A stretch of DNA of 64,000 bases from Bolinopsis microptera (GCF_026151205.1 NC_087080.1:4007096-4071095), one strand, 5' to 3'. Counted from the stretch's first letter, positions 1 through 15,300 are shown. Numbers and translations are program-made. The notes: generated by a model from the sequence alone, not told the origin.

Positions 1-1045
1 AACTCTATGTGAAGAGGGTTTAGTCGTTGTGGGAAACTTTTTAATAAACATTTTGGGTGAAAGTGGGCAAAAATTTGTTTTTCTTCTTATAACTAATATT
101 TATTTTGTTGGCTTTCATTCCGAAAATATTTATGGGATACAGAAGAATGTTTTTTTAATTTATCAATGGGGGTACATGCTTTTGCTTTGATTATTAATTA
201 TTTATTGCAAATTTTTTTCAGTGGTCAGAATGTATACCAAACATCAATGGGACACATTATTTTCTTTCTTTATCAGATTATTTATTGCAGTTTTTCAGTG
301 GTCAGAATATTCACATATTTTTGGGGTAACCTAACTTATTATGTTTGTTGCGGAAACTCAGACATTTTTATTGAGTTCAAATTTTAAGCCCATGATGTTA
401 TAGAATAATATATTCAAACCAACTAGTATTTTATCTCCACGGTAATAAAATCGAAAGTAAACTTCTTTGTTGCACAATTAACCGCAAATAAAGAAATAAT
501 AATAAAATTATGCTAGCTTTTGTACTATCTGGAGAGTCATAATGCTACAAATTTAACATTATGTCTGAAGCTAACCATAGCATTTGAGCTAGAAATTATA
601 ACAATATATAATAAAAATGCTTATTATATATTTGCATTCACCATGGTAAAATTATTTTTTTAATAGCAATAAATGTAAAATTTAAAATCAGGATCGTTGA
701 TTCGTTGCATTGCACCACTCCTAGATCAGGTTAGATAAATCTAAATAATTGATAATTCAAATCTCCCAAATTTTTGTTGAAGGCTGTCTCGATGTGCTCG
801 TGCACTCATCTCTCATTTAATAAAGCAATTAGTTGTTAATTGCAATGCTAATCGCTATATCGCTATATTCGTGCAGCTAAATCAATTATTGTGTCAATTC
901 GATGTTTGATAATCAAATTTTGATCAAATTATTACTACATCCTGATGTGCTCCTACCTAATTAAATTATAATTTCATTAATTATTTAGCATCATTATACA
1001 CGCTCGATCGATAATCATAACTTCATTCAGTACAGCAGATGTAAA
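1..1045. other. AT-rich upstream region of DOLPP1
   Basis: No coding exon is recognisable here; the short open frames are AT-rich and lack splice context. The stretch ends at the DOLPP1 start codon, so the promoter and 5' UTR must lie within it, but I see no convincing TATA box or other core promoter element. Confidence 0.5.
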
Positions 1046-4000
1046 ATGGACAAGGAGATATGGGTTCCCGTAACTTTTACTCATATTGAATATCCTAAAG
1101 GTATGTTTTAGAGATATTTTTAAATGATTAATTAACAGACATCTAGATATGACCCTGGCTATGAAAGTGACTTCAAGTTCAAAATATAGAATTAATCAAC
1201 GCTTTCATACAGCTTCATTATATATTTATATAAATAAGTTTTCAACTGTTCTGAAAGTTTGTAAATTATGTGGACTAAAGTTATTACATAATACAATCTC
1301 TAGGCACATCACAGAATTACAACATTTTTTGTTTTTGTTTATTTACAAAAAAATAAGCGCCACAACATAGCTTGTTTCGTGAACACACATATATACGTAC
1401 AAAAATTGTTGGATACTTCAATACTTCATACTAAACAGAGAGTACTTGGCACCATTTCCTAGTTCTCTATGAAAATTTGATCTTTCTTGTGTAAACATTC
1501 TTTATCCTGAAACAATAATGGATCACCTGACCAGGTTTATCACAGTAACCGGGTGAGTTCTTATCACGGCTGATAATCTGTATTTATATGGGTTCCAGAC
1601 TCTATTGGTTAATGAATTCTCTAATGTACGTGATCAACAAACAGTCTGCATATTTTAACACGTATTAAACAAGAAAGTCAGCTAACATGTACACTTGTTG
1701 ATATGATTCCAAAACAGATTTTAAATTCCATCATGTTACTTTCTAAAATCAATCCCGTTCGTGCATTCCGCTTACAAGCACATCATGTTAAAAGCATTTA
1801 ACACAGTTTCCTCGACTAAAGGAAATATTATTCTCACGCCGTCTACCAAGACATACCGCTGATTGCTGAACCGCTCTCGAACACACTCCGTGAGTGTGTG
1901 TTGAGATCGGTATATCATGGTAAAACGCTCCAGACGACCTGACACTCCGTTTACTAGTGAACTTTACTTCACCACAGGGGGAGGCCACACACACATCTGC
2001 ATTCTCTCTCCGGTTCACCACAGGGGGAGGCCACACACATATGCATTCTCTCTCCGGTTTTGCACAATACTCAAAACGGTGGAGTGTGAGTTTCCCTTAC
2101 TTACTTGGCTTCATGTAATACACACCCGTTGTGTTGTCTGGGATATATTAGTGCAGTGTTTGCAGGTTATTATTAGGTTAACCAACGCAGATTGTGGAAA
2201 CTGGAAACACAACAAAACCGTTTAACTGGATATTAGTTCTAATGAAATGGTAAAGCTTGTACCAACCACCTCTACAAGCCTGAACAAGCTGTAATGAGAT
2301 GGTAAAGCTTGTACAAACCACCTCTACAAGCCTGAACTAGCTGTAATGAGATGGTAAAGCTTGTACCAACCACCTTTACAAGCCTGAACAAGCTGTAATG
2401 AAATGGTAAAGCTTGTACCAACCACCTCTACAAGCCTGAACAAGCTGTAATGAGATGGTAAAGCTTGTACCAACCACCTCTACAAGCCTGAACAAGCTGC
2501 TAGTGCCAACTGTTCCTTGTAGCAACCACCTCTACAAGCCTGAACAAGCTGCTAGTGCCAGCTGTTCCTTGTATCAACCACCTCTACAAGCCTGAACAAG
2601 CTGCTAGTGCCAGCTGTTCCTTGTATCAACCACCTCTACAAGCCTGAACAAGCTGCTAGTGCCAGCTGTTCCTTGTATCAACCACCTCTACAAGCCTGAA
2701 CAAGCTGCTAGTATAGTGCCAGCTGTTCCTTGTATCAACCACCTCTACAAGCCTGAACAAGCTGCTAGTGCCAGCTGTTCCTTGTAGCAACACTAAACAC
2801 ACGTCCACACGACAATATGTATTGAAACACAAGCTTCTTTCTACGTGTCTGACATTAAACAATAGTAACGTTAGACATGAGATTTAACATTAGCTTCGTT
2901 TTACCATGTTACAACTCATTACAAGGCGGCCAGTTTCAGGTGTTGTAGTCATGATAAAGTAGGACAGTGAGCCGTTAATTATAATTAGTTGCTGCTCTAA
3001 TTATAATTAGTTGCTGCTCTAATTATGTAGTGAGAGAACTCTCCTGCTCAACTAGCGACCTGTCTTTTGCAGTACAATCTGGTAATTTATTTGAAGGGAG
3101 ACTAAGAAGGCTTAGAGTTGACTTTTTTGTTTTTAAGAGAAAAGATGTATTATATATATATTATGCTTAAATATCTTACATCGTTTCTCTTAAAACCAAA
3201 AACAAAAATTATATATGATATATATAATTTTAGTTAGCTGAATTAAGTCATCGAAAAGTGAAACAACCAGTGCTGGGACATTTCTGTTCTGCCCAGATTA
3301 CTACATTAAATTATCTTATCTGGTTCTTACTCTTTTCTGGCTTCTGCTGTATGTGATGCTTTTTGATAGTGATTTACTGATCCGGCTATTTTTATGCTAG
3401 ATAAAAGACTTGCATAACGCATTGGCTACGCTTTAAGTCAGAAAGGAGGCCTACTAATACAAGTAATATAATCGTTATTGAATTGTGGGCCAGAAAGTAG
3501 GCCCGACCTTTACTTTACAAACTAGTTAGAGCTCGTTCAGCAATATTCCTTACATCTAAATGGTATGCGTAGAGTGAAAGACTGAATTAGGCAGCTTTAG
3601 TTCTGGCGTTTAAAGTTAACAGGCTCAGCTTTAAAGTTATATTATAAGTTATATTAACAGGCTCAGGCCATTCAGTCTTTTCCTTCAGCTGAGGGACTAT
3701 AATTATAAGGAGATGTATTAATGCTTTTCAAACAAAGTTACAACGAATTCTTCATGTAGTACATCCTGGGTTTGCCGGTTTGGACAGGATATGCCCGTTT
3801 AAAATATTTCCATCACGTTACATTACATAATTCTCAATAAATGTAATAGATTTGTAGTGTTGTAATTAGTTTAAAACTATATTACTATAGACAGTGAGAT
3901 ATATAGACAAAGAGGCAGATAAAGTAGACATATTATTGAGACTCATGTATATTCCGTGGTTTTACTCTTCAGTACAGACAAAGTTCCAGACAACCGGAAA

Positions 4001-7000
4001 AATGTGTCATTGATCTGGACTATGCTGATGACATCGCAGGAATGGATGACACTGTTGAAGGACTGCAAGAAACTACGGACAATATTGCGAAATACTGTGG
4101 GCTCGGGGGTTTAAAGATGAACGCAAAGAAAACAGAGATCATGGTCATTGGGAAAGATACATCGCAGCACCCACTCCCAGAGAATAGGACCATAGATATA
4201 ACTGTCGATGGAAACTCTGCAAAGCAGGTCACTCAATTCACTTATTTGGGTGCCAAAATTACATCAGATGGCAAGATTGATAAAGAAATAAGTGTCAGGA
4301 TTGGAAAAGCAACTGGAGCTTTTAACCAACTCAACAACATTTGGAAGAATAAGAACATAAGCATTAACAACAAAGTGCGAATCTACATCGCAGCTGTTCT
4401 TACCATTCTGACCTATGGATGTGAGATATGGAACACGACTCAAGTGCAGACAAGAAGATTGGAGTCTTTCCATCAATACTGCTTAAGAAGAATCCTGAGA
4501 GTGAGGTGGTTCCATCGAGTAAGTAATGAGGATGTTTTAAGAAGGGCATCAATAACTGCTCTTGCTGACATAATAACAACAAAACGGCTGCGTTGGTTTG
4601 GACATGTCAGTAGAATGCCTGAAGATCGGTTACCCAACTATTTACTTGAATGGAAACCCAAGCATGGGAAGAGATCAAGAGGCAGGCCTAGGAAGAGCTT
4701 AAATGATGTATTTATTGAGGATGCTGAGCAGAGATTGGATCGGAATGGACTCACGATTGATTGTATGAGAAGATTAGCTGCAGACCGAAAGGGATGGAGA
4801 AATGTTACCCGCCGAAGTTGTATAATACAAAGTAATGACGCAGTCGACGCAGACTAATCCTTTTGGATGGAGATCTCGCCATGTAACATGTATGTATGTA
4901 GACTGTAGAGAAGGTGGGTCTGTATACACTGTACATTTATTTAGTCTGCATCAATTTGCAAAGTGGACGAAACCCAGGAACTCATATTATTGTCTCCACC
5001 CGTTCTAACGGGTGGTAAACTTCTGTTACCGCTATTGTTACCTTATTTACCATAGTCAGTTACAACTTACCATAGTCAGTAACCATTATATTAGTTACCT
5101 TATAGCAGTAGAGCTCAACTAATTGAGTGACTCTGTTCTGAATGTAAACGTTTATAATAGACAACAGTCATTCAGTGCACAGCTATTCTAGTCTGTATCA
5201 ATATATGCATGATTAACCTACTCCAGGCATCCATATCTCGGATTCCCGTCTCCCATGTAAATTGTTTATAAAGGAGTATCTAACCAGCATACCAGCTGTA
5301 ACCCTAGTTGGTAATTACAGATTTAGAGTAGAGTAGAGTGGATGTAGATCAGAGACCGTGATCACTAACGACCAGTAATTACCTTGAACATTGTACAAAC
5401 TACAATGATAAACTAGCACCTTTTTGTTGTACACCAGCCCATTTAGACTTTAGTCATGTACATTTTGAACCATATGGGCCATGGACGTGTTAGAGTTGAA
5501 GGAGTAGGCTAGGTCAGGGTCGTTGTAAAAGTCACGTGATCAGGACTCACGTGATCAGAGCTATAATTAATATAAATTGTTACAACGACCCTTGTGTACT
5601 AACTCTCATGTCTTCTTAAATTATACAGGTCTGAGAAGGGAAACTATGTGCAATGCACGCCACTGCTGTAGTACTAGCAGGTATAACATGCCCGACATTT
5701 CAACAGTCTGAAAGGCTAAAGAGCTAAAGCTTTCTTCAGAAATATCAGCTGTTAGCGAATCAAAACCAGCCCTTTCACCAAACCTTATATTATGCTACAT
5801 TTGGACTTAGTGCATGAATTTGTAGTACTACAGGCAACGTGTGATGAATATCCAATCCTTAATACTTTAATACCAAACAGTCGTTGTACATATTATATCT
5901 AAAAACAGATAAATCATCCCCCACGAGACTATAATTGCCTATTTCTTATGTCAAACCAACGTTTTTCGTCTACTACGAGTGTGCGGTTTAACAGTTGTGA
6001 GAATAAATTACTGGAAGTGGAATTTAGTCATCTAATTCTATCTAATGGGTTTGGAAATGATTTTCAGGCTAACGACATTAATACTTTTGAGGGAGCGCGC
6101 AAGATTAAGTTTTCTACCTGGCCATCCTGTCTGAAATGTAAATCTCGGTTTTTCAGAACCCAATTTTGTCCACTTGTACAGAAAATTGTCATAAGAAGCT
6201 GGCTTCCAATGATCCTACATCTTCAGAGGAAGTACCTGTTTGTTGTAGGACAACTCTTTCCGCAATGTTTGACCGGTAGACTGTGTTAGTTGTCTGGTAG
6301 ACTGTGTTAGTTGTCTGGTAGACTGTGTTAGTTGTCTGGTAGACTGTGTTAGTTGTCTGGTAGACTGTGTTAGTTGTCTGGTAGACTGTGTTAGTTGTCT
6401 GGTAGACTGTGTCAGTTGTCTGGTAGACTGTGTTAGTTGTCTGGTAGACTGTGTTAGTTGTCTGGTAGACTGTGTTAGTTGTCTGGTAGACTGTGTTAGT
6501 TGTCTGGTAGACTGTGTTAGTTGTCTGGTAGACTGTGTTAGTTGTCTGGTAGACTGTGTTAGTTGTCTGGTAGACTGTGTTAGTTGTCTGGTAGACTGTG
6601 TTAGTTGTCTGGTAGACTGTGTTAGTTGTCTGGTAGACTGTGTTAGTTGTCTGGTAGACTGTGTTAGTTGTCTGGTAGACTGTGTTAGTTGTCTGGTAGA
6701 CTGTGTTAGTTGTCTGGTAGACTGTGTTAGTTGTCTGGTAGACTGTGTTAGTTGTCTGGTAGACTGTGTTAGTTGTCTGGTAGACTGTGTTAGTTGTCTG
6801 GTAGACTGTGTTAGTTGTCTGGTAGACTGTGTTAGTTGTCTGGTAGACTGTGTTAGTTGTCTGGTAGACTGTGTTAGTTGTCTGGTAGACTGTGTTAGTT
6901 GTCTGGTAGACTGTGTTAGTTGTCTGGTAGACTGTGTTAGTTGTCTGGTAGACTGTGTTAGTTGTCTGGTAGACTGTGTTAGTTGTCTGGTAGACTGTGT

Positions 7001-10000
7001 TAGTTGTCTGGTAGACTGTGTTAGTTGTCTGGTAGACTGTGTTAGTTGTCTGGTAGACTGTGTTAGTTGTCTGGTAGACTGTGTTAGTTGTCTGGTAGAC
7101 TGTGTTAGTTGTCTGGTAGACTGTGTTAGTTGTCTGGTAGACTGTGTTAGTTGTCTGGTAGACTGTGTTAGTTGTCTGGTAGACTGTGTTAGTTGTCTGG
7201 TAGACTGTGTTAGTTGTCTGGTAGACTGTGTTAGTTGTCTGGTAGACTGTGTTAGTTGTCTGGTAGACTGTGTTAGTTGTCTGGTAGACTGTGTTAGTTG
7301 TCTGGTAGACTGTGTTAGTTGTCTGGTAGACTGTGTTAGTTGTCTGGTAGACTGTGTTAGTTGTCTGGTAGACTGTGTTAGTTGTCTGGTAGACTGTGTT
7401 AGTTGTCTGGTAGACTGTGTTAGTTGTCTGGTAGACTGTGTTAGTTGTCTGGTAGACTGTGTTAGTTGTCTGGTAGACTGTGTTAGTTGTCTGGTAGACT
7501 GTGTTAGTTGTCTGGTAGACTGTGTTAGTTGTCTGGTAGACTGTGTTAGTTGTCTGGTAGACTGTGTTAGTTGTCTGGTAGACTGTGTTAGTTGTCTGGT
7601 AGACTGTGTTAGTTGTCTGGTAGACTGTGTTAGTTGTCTGGTAGACTGTGTTAGTTGTCTGGTAGACTGTGTTAGTTGTCTGGTAGACTGTGTTAGTTGT
7701 CTGGTAGACTGTGTTAGTTGTCTGGTAGACTGTGTTAGTTGTCTGGTAGACTGTGTTAGTTGTCTGGTAGACTGTGTTAGTTGTCTGGTAGACTGTGTTA
7801 GTTGTCTGGTAGACTGTGTTAGTTGTCTGGTAGACTGTGTTAGTTGTCTGGTAGACTGTGTTAGTTGTCTGGTAGACTGTGTTAGTTGTCTGGTAGACTG
7901 TGTTAGTTGTCTGGTAGACTGTGTTAGTTGTCTGGTAGACTGTGTTAGTTGTCTGGTAGACTGTGTTAGTTGTCTGGTAGACTGTGTTAGTTGTCTGGTA
8001 GACTGTGTTAGTTGTCTGGTAGACTGTGTTAGTTGTCTGGTAGACTGTGTTAGTTGTCTGGTAGACTGTGTTAGTTGTCTGGTAGACTGTGTTAGTTGTC
8101 TGGTAGACTGTGTTAGTTGTCTGGTAGACTGTGTTAGTTGTCTGGTAGACTGTGTTAGTTGTCTGGTAGACTGTGTTAGTTGTCGGTAGACTGTGTCAGT
8201 TGTCTGGTAGACTGTGTTAGTTGTCTGGTAGACTGTGTTAGTTGTCTGGTAGACTGTGTCAGTTGTCTGGTAGACTGTGTTAGTTGACCGGTAGACTGTG
8301 TTAGTTGTCTGGTAGACTGTGTTAGTTGTCTGGTAGACTGTGTTAGTTGTCTGGTAGACTGTGTTAGTTGTCTGGTAGACTGTGTTAGTTGTCTGGTAGA
8401 CTGTGTTAGTTGTCTGGTAGACTGTGTTAGTTGTCTGGTAGACTGTGTTAGTTGTCTGGTAGACTGTGTTAGTTGTCTGGTAGACTGTGTTAGTTGTCTG
8501 GTAGACTGTGTTAGTTGTCTGGTAGACTGTGTTAGTTGTCTGGTAGACTGTGTCAGTTGTCTGGTAGACTGTGTTAGTTGTCTGGTAGACTGTGTTAGTT
8601 GTCTGGTAGACTGTGTTAGTTGTCTGGTAGACTGTGTTAGTTGTCTGGTAGACTGTGTTAGTTGTCTGGTAGACTGTGTTAGTTGTCTGGTAGACTGTGT
8701 TAGTTGTCTGGTAGACTGTGTTAGTTGTCTGGTAGACTGTGTTAGTTATCTGGTAGACTGTGTTAGTTGTCTGGTAGACTGTGTTAGTTGTCTGGTAGAC
8801 TGTGTTAGTTGTCTGGTAGACTGTGTTAGTTGACCGGTAGACTGTGTTAGTTGACCGGTAGACTGTGTTAGTTGTCTGGTAGACTGTGTTAGTTGTCTGG
8901 TAGACTGTGTTAGTTGTCTGGTAGACTGTGTTAGTTATCTGGTAGACTGTGTTAGTTGTCTGGTAGACTGTGTTAGTTGTCTGGTAGACTGTGTTAGTTG
9001 TCTGGTAGACTGTGTTAGTTGTCTGGTAGACTGTGTTAGTTGTCTGGTAGACTGTGTTAGTTCTCTGGTAGACTGTGTTAGTTGTCTGGTAGACTGTGTC
9101 AGTTGTCTGGTAGACTGTGTTAGTTGTCTGGTAGACTGTGTTAGTTGTCTGGTAGACTGTGTTAGTTGTCCGGTAGACTGTGTTAGTTGTCTGGTAGACT
9201 GTGTTAGTTGTCTGGTAGACTGTGTTAGTTGTCTGGTAGACTGTGTTAGTTGTCCGGTAGACTGTGTTAGTTGTCTGGTAGACTGTGTTAGTTGTCTGGT
9301 AGACTGTGTTAGTTGTCTGGTAGACTGTGTTAGTTGTCTGGTAGACTGTGTTAGTTGTCTGGTAGACTGTGTTAGTTGTCTGGTAGACTGTGTTAGTTGT
9401 CTGGTAGACTGTGTTAGTTGTCTGGTAGACTGTGTTAGTTGTCTGGTAGACTGTGTTAGTTGTCTGGTAGACTGTGTTAGTTGTCTGGTAGACTGTGTTA
9501 GTTGTCTGGTAGACTGTGTTAGTTGTCTGGTAGACTGTGTTAGTTGTCTGGTAGACTGTGTTAGTTGTCTGGTAGACTGTGTTAGTTGTCTGGTAGACTG
9601 TGTTAGTTGTCCGGTAGACTGTGTTAGTTGTCTGGTAGACTGTGTTAGTTGTCTGGTAGACTGTGTTAGTTCTCTGGTAGACTGTGTTAGTTGTCTGGTT
9701 TATCACTGACTCAACAGATATAATATGCACCACTTCTAAAATAATATATAGATTAGAAGTTAACTTCATCTTAAAAACGCTATAAAATAACGTGGCTTGT
9801 ATGTCCAGGAAATTACATGTACAGTAAAACCCTGAATAACTGCGGAGTTTGAGGGAAAGGAAACATCCGCGGTAAATCGTGGTTCGCGGTGAATTGGGGT
9901 TTTGAATCTTGTTTAAATTAAATACGTGTAAATCCCCTATTTGGGAGAAAAGAGTAAATCAGGGTTTTACTGTACATTACCAACATGAGTTCATTGAACA

Positions 10001-12262
10001 TTGAGCACTTGAGCTGTGCGAATATTTATATGTAGTTGTTTAATAATGGATTCCGATTTGACCAAGGCTTGTGACGTGCCATCAGCTTAATTTTCACATG
10101 GAATGTAAAAATAAATGTTCACACTGAAGCGGCATAAACCCTTTTATTCACAACATGCCCACAGACAATATTCCGCTTAATATTCCGTGGTTAGAAAATG
10201 ATTTATAACAGGTTGACCATAAAACAACACTCCAAACCAATCTGCTTATTGCACTGTTGGGTGTTTATAAACTACACAACATTGGATTGGAAGCTTGGAG
10301 GAGTTCTAACGGTCAATAAGGTACTTAGGTACCTACAATATCACATAAGGTACATTATAACACGTTAGCTGTTAGACTTGCCTGTCAATGATTGCCCTGC
10401 TTTTTGTATTGTTTATAAAGCTGGACTATTCACTGTGGATATATGGGAACTAGGCCTTCAGTATATAATGCATACCTGGAGCAAACCTTGTCAACCTAGT
10501 CTAGGGAGTAGCTAAGGATCCATTGGATCTATGCGATCTCCTCGGTCGGACGGTCGACTCAGCTGAATGATAGGAAACTTGATTGAGGGTTAAATGTGGA
10601 GGGGTACCTGCTTAAATATCGAGAATCTTACTATCAAGGGTCGACCGAGTCTGAGTCCTCGGTTTTACCGAGGAATAGCGATTTTTCCTCGGCCTCGGTT
10701 TTATCAAAGCAAAATTTCCTCGGCCTAGGTCGCAAATCCTGCCCTTGGTCGACCCTTGCTTACTATAAATCTACTGTAAACATAGTACTATTAACTCTTA
10801 TTAACTATTAACTAAATGTAATCTTAGTGTACACTTACGAGCATAAACTTGTCTTCGAAAAGATGATTGTATTACTATAAAGTAGACTTGTCTACCTTAA
10901 TGATTGTGTACATGTTGTATTTTCAATGAGGTTGTGATAACAGGCGCTTCCACTCTCATTCTAACATCAAATATAAAGATACGGTCTGTCACAGGTGCTT
11001 CCACTCTCATTCTAACATCAAATATAAAGATACGGTCTGTCACAGGTTCCAGTTACAACACAATTCTCCAGACAGTTGTGTTAGGCATAGTGTACCTAGT
11101 GTGTACACTGTACCTAGTGTGTACCAGTGTGTACCTAGTGTACCTAGTGTGTTCCTAGTGTGTACCTAGTGTACCTAGGTCTTTTGAATCATGGGTTGTC
11201 ACGGTAACAGACCCTATTATACCTTTATACCATCACAATTTAGCTGTGAGAGATTTGTATATTTACATACATTAGTGTACATTGTAAACAGTAAACATTA
11301 CACATTTGGGTCAACCGTTTACAAGCCATGGCCCGTTTACCGTGGCCCATTACAGCAAGAGAAGCCTGACCCTGCTCTCCCATTCTCTCTCTCTCTCTCT
11401 CCCTCTCCGGCTCTGCTCTCCCATTCTCTCCGGAGATGTATGTAGGAAATGGTTATAAGTGTGAGTGTGTTCACCAGCACCCTTGCTAAACAATTCTACA
11501 ATTAAATAGATAATGTACGTTTGATAATGCTCGCTTTATTGTTGGGGAGCGAGATTGTTCTAGCCAATAACAGCCTCGTACTCTTGGGAAGTTAAGATTA
11601 AGGGGGGAATTATTGTAAAGTTGTAATGCAGCGATAAATTTGATTGGGTTGTAATATTGATTAGTAAATTGATAAATTACTGAATTTAAAAATTTATTAT
11701 ACGCTTCGACAATCGACATTAAAATATGCTTATTACGGAAATATCAAGATGATGCAATGCTAAATCAGCTCAGAATTTATGGACAATAATATTGAGATAT
11801 TAGTATGAAAATATCAATATTGTGCACTTCTATAATATCAGTACAGACATTATGGACAAATATTAGAAATATAATCAAAAGCTAGTCCTGTATCTTTTGT
11901 AACTTTTGGATATTCTTTTCTGTTGACTCAATGAAGCTGACTCAATACGCTTACATATTCCATATAGTTGCATTGTGTGAAGGAAAATGCAAATATTTGG
12001 TAAAGAAAAGACAATAATTGACAGACAATAAAAGTGGTTGAACCATCAACAAATGACTGACTATCGATTAAATCGACAGATGATACTCGGTGGACCATTG
12101 GGATTTGTCAGAGAAGTATTGTGGAATATTTTTATTAGAGTGCCCTGCGCAGGCATTCTCGGTGTACTCCACTGATATCAGTTTCCTTAAAATTGAGCTG
12201 AAGAATAATCAGACTAAATGATACTAATTGAGTGAATTCCTGTCAACGCCCACCAGGATGTG

Positions 12263-12300
<38 letters not shown>

Positions 12301-15300
12301 TGTCTCAATTATCATCATGTTTTCTCTAAATCCCGTCAAACCTTACTTATTTTCAACGTAAACTCACGTGGGGTGTTCGAAGAATTTAATAATTTTATCT
12401 TTTTAAGTTTATTTTAAAATTTAAACCACCGAGACAATTCGTAAATTTTGGAGAAAACCGGCTGTTTCGACCGCAATAAAACCAAAATAGCATAAAAATG
12501 ACATAATTAGGATAATTTTATCTTGATTTAATTCTCAGGGGACCTGTTTGGACTGATATTGGCATGGTTCAGTCTGCTGCCCAGTTTTACGGTTATCAGC
12601 TTTATTCCTATCATAGTGCTCCGTCGTGATCTCACTACGGTTAGTCATTATTTTACTATACCGTAGTTTATATGTTATAGTCAATAGATGTGGATTCTGG
12701 TGGGGAGGTGAGCCATGCTTTTTTGACACGTTACAGCAATTAACCAATCAGCTTCACCTATTGACCAATCAAATTCCAGAATCATCGTCACGTGTCAAAA
12801 ACATATGCCTCACCTTTGTATATGTCATTAAAATAATTCTCAAGTATTATAGTAATAAGCATATTTAAATAATAATCTCATGTCATAAGCGTATGTCTTT
12901 TAAAGAGGCCGACACTCAAGGATCGTGCTCAAAAGCATTTAAATATATTATAAGTGTACATTCTCGAAATCGATCAGTAGATCACAGTTTTGTAGACGAA
13001 AGTGTAGCCTATTAATGTTAAAACATGCATTGCATGTTAGACACTAGTTTAACAATTACGTGATGCCAGCTTATTCATAAGAATGTTTTTAAGTACCTCT
13101 GTCCATCAACAGCTTACACACTACTTAAAACTTTTGATGGTTAAATTATGTTAAACATCGAAGATAATTTATGTAAAGGCAAAAGCTTTCGTAAGACTTA
13201 ATTAAGTTTCTTAGATATTTTTATTTACTGTAAAGCCTTAAAGTCGAACATCGAGTCTGTTATAATCAGACTAAACTATTCAGAGATTTATTTATGGTCA
13301 CAAGCTGCATAGGACTTAATTAAGTTTCTTGAATAAGATAAAAGACAGAAAAGTCTAATGACCCATCGTATTCTCTATCTACTATATAGACTTTAATTTA
13401 TACTTCTGAATTCGATAAATAATTCAACTTTCTATAAATAAACCGTATTTCTTATCCTCAGATTTTCTTCTTCCTGGGAATGTTTGTAAACGAGGGGATT
13501 AACCAAGTACTGAAACGGATTATCGCTGAACCTCGCCCTGCTAGAAGTTGGTATAAAGTTATCTTTTAAGTTATCCATTTAATCTATGTTTTAAAGTTAA
13601 CGTAATGGTTAAGGTTTACTTAATGTTTTAAAGTTTAACTCCTCCTTATTCAAAATTACTGTCGATAAAAAACTTAGTTTGCTAATAGTGTGTTGTGGTA
13701 AAGTGTCTACTGGCCTAAACTAAACTAAACTATAGATAGGTTTTGTAAATTAGTTTTGTAAACATCCATTTTTAAACTGATCAACGATTGAGCCTACACT
13801 GAATAAAACCAAAGAAAGTTTGTGTTTTTGAACCACCGTATTATATATATATTTGCACAGTGCATGACTTTATCAACACAACTGCAGGTTCTGTAACGGA
13901 AGAGTATTGTTGTTGAAGCTTTATTGCATTAAAGTTTAAACCAGCCCGCGCACCATGCATTGTAAACTTATTAAATATGTATATTATATACTTAAATAAC
14001 ATTATCGCATACTGAACACGTCTGTAAACCACAAATATGCGGAAATGCTGGCCCAGTGGATCGCGCCAGCGTGTCCAGCGTGTCCAGCGTATATTTTTAG
14101 TAAGTTGAGAGAATAGTTGGTAATGTGGTAAACGTGTGGGTTGCAACCAACCACCTCGCATCATCCCTGGTAATTACCATTATTTCATTTGAGCTTAGAC
14201 AAATTATCTGGAGGAAAATGAGCCTGGTAGAAGTAGAATAACCTGGGAAGGAACGATGAGATTTGTCCAGTTTTAACACTGTGGGATTATTGGAGAGCTG
14301 AGAGGATGTATTTTAGGCGCTGGGCTGTATTTCCCAGGTGTCCCAGGTAATGGAGGTGTTTCTGGCACGTTTCATCAGAGCCAGCTCTACGGGGAAATAT
14401 CCGAGATGAAGTCTGAGGTTCGTCATGCAGTGAATCATCAGAGGAAAAAATCGTAGACATAATCACGATATTTTGATTCAGTCCTAAGCAATATCTGACA
14501 CTAATTTCCCTCAGCCGAATTGTATTCTCCGTCCGAAAGAGAAATATTTCAATAGCCCTGAGTTTGTAGCTTTGTGGGATGAGTCAACCTGTCGACAGAC
14601 CATCGCACCACATGTCAACATCAAACATTAGTAGAGGCCGCACAGTTTATGTACATAATTTATTTAAGTCGGTGTAAGCAGGAGTAAAGTAGTTACCCGA
14701 GCGGGGAGAGAACGAGTTATTATAACTAATGGTTTAGATTAGGGAGATTTAGAGTGCGCACGTGTAATTCCCGTCCCTCAGAGTAAAAGTGAGGTATTTT
14801 CGTATCTACTGAAGGGTTATGTTCCGGCGATATTCTGGCTATAACCCAAGCTAGATGGTACGTGATGTGTTTACCAACCACCTCTAGCTCACTAGGCGGC
14901 GAAATTTGAAAATTGAACGAAAGTCAGGATGAAATTAGTGAGACACAGGGCACGACAGACGTTTAGCATTACACTGTAGTAACTAGTAGCGGCTACACTG
15001 TAGTAGCAGCTACAGTATAGTCTGGACACACTGTTTGTCACTTTATGTTGGGTTTTGATAACCTGGTCAGACAATGACTTTGAGTAAGTTGGTTCAGTAT
15101 TGGTGTTTACACTGTGGTGTATATTACCGTGTTTTATGGAGTTCTAACGTCAGATAGTTAGAAGTATGATTAAAAAAACATCAAAGAGATCCGATTTCTA
15201 TAATTGAAAAATGTATGATCTATAATTTATAACTTTTCAGCTGCTTCTAGTGTTCAGTGGAGTCAACATGGTATGCCCTCCGCACACAGCCAATTTGCTG

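Noticed and set aside
6215-9769. 1184-codon minus-strand frame encoding TNTVYQT / RQLTQST heptads
   Set aside because: The 21-bp unit has no stop in two of three minus frames, so openness is automatic even across the one-base deletion. Variants are amino-acid changing without pattern, so no protein-level selection is visible. The signal-like N-terminus is probably chance.
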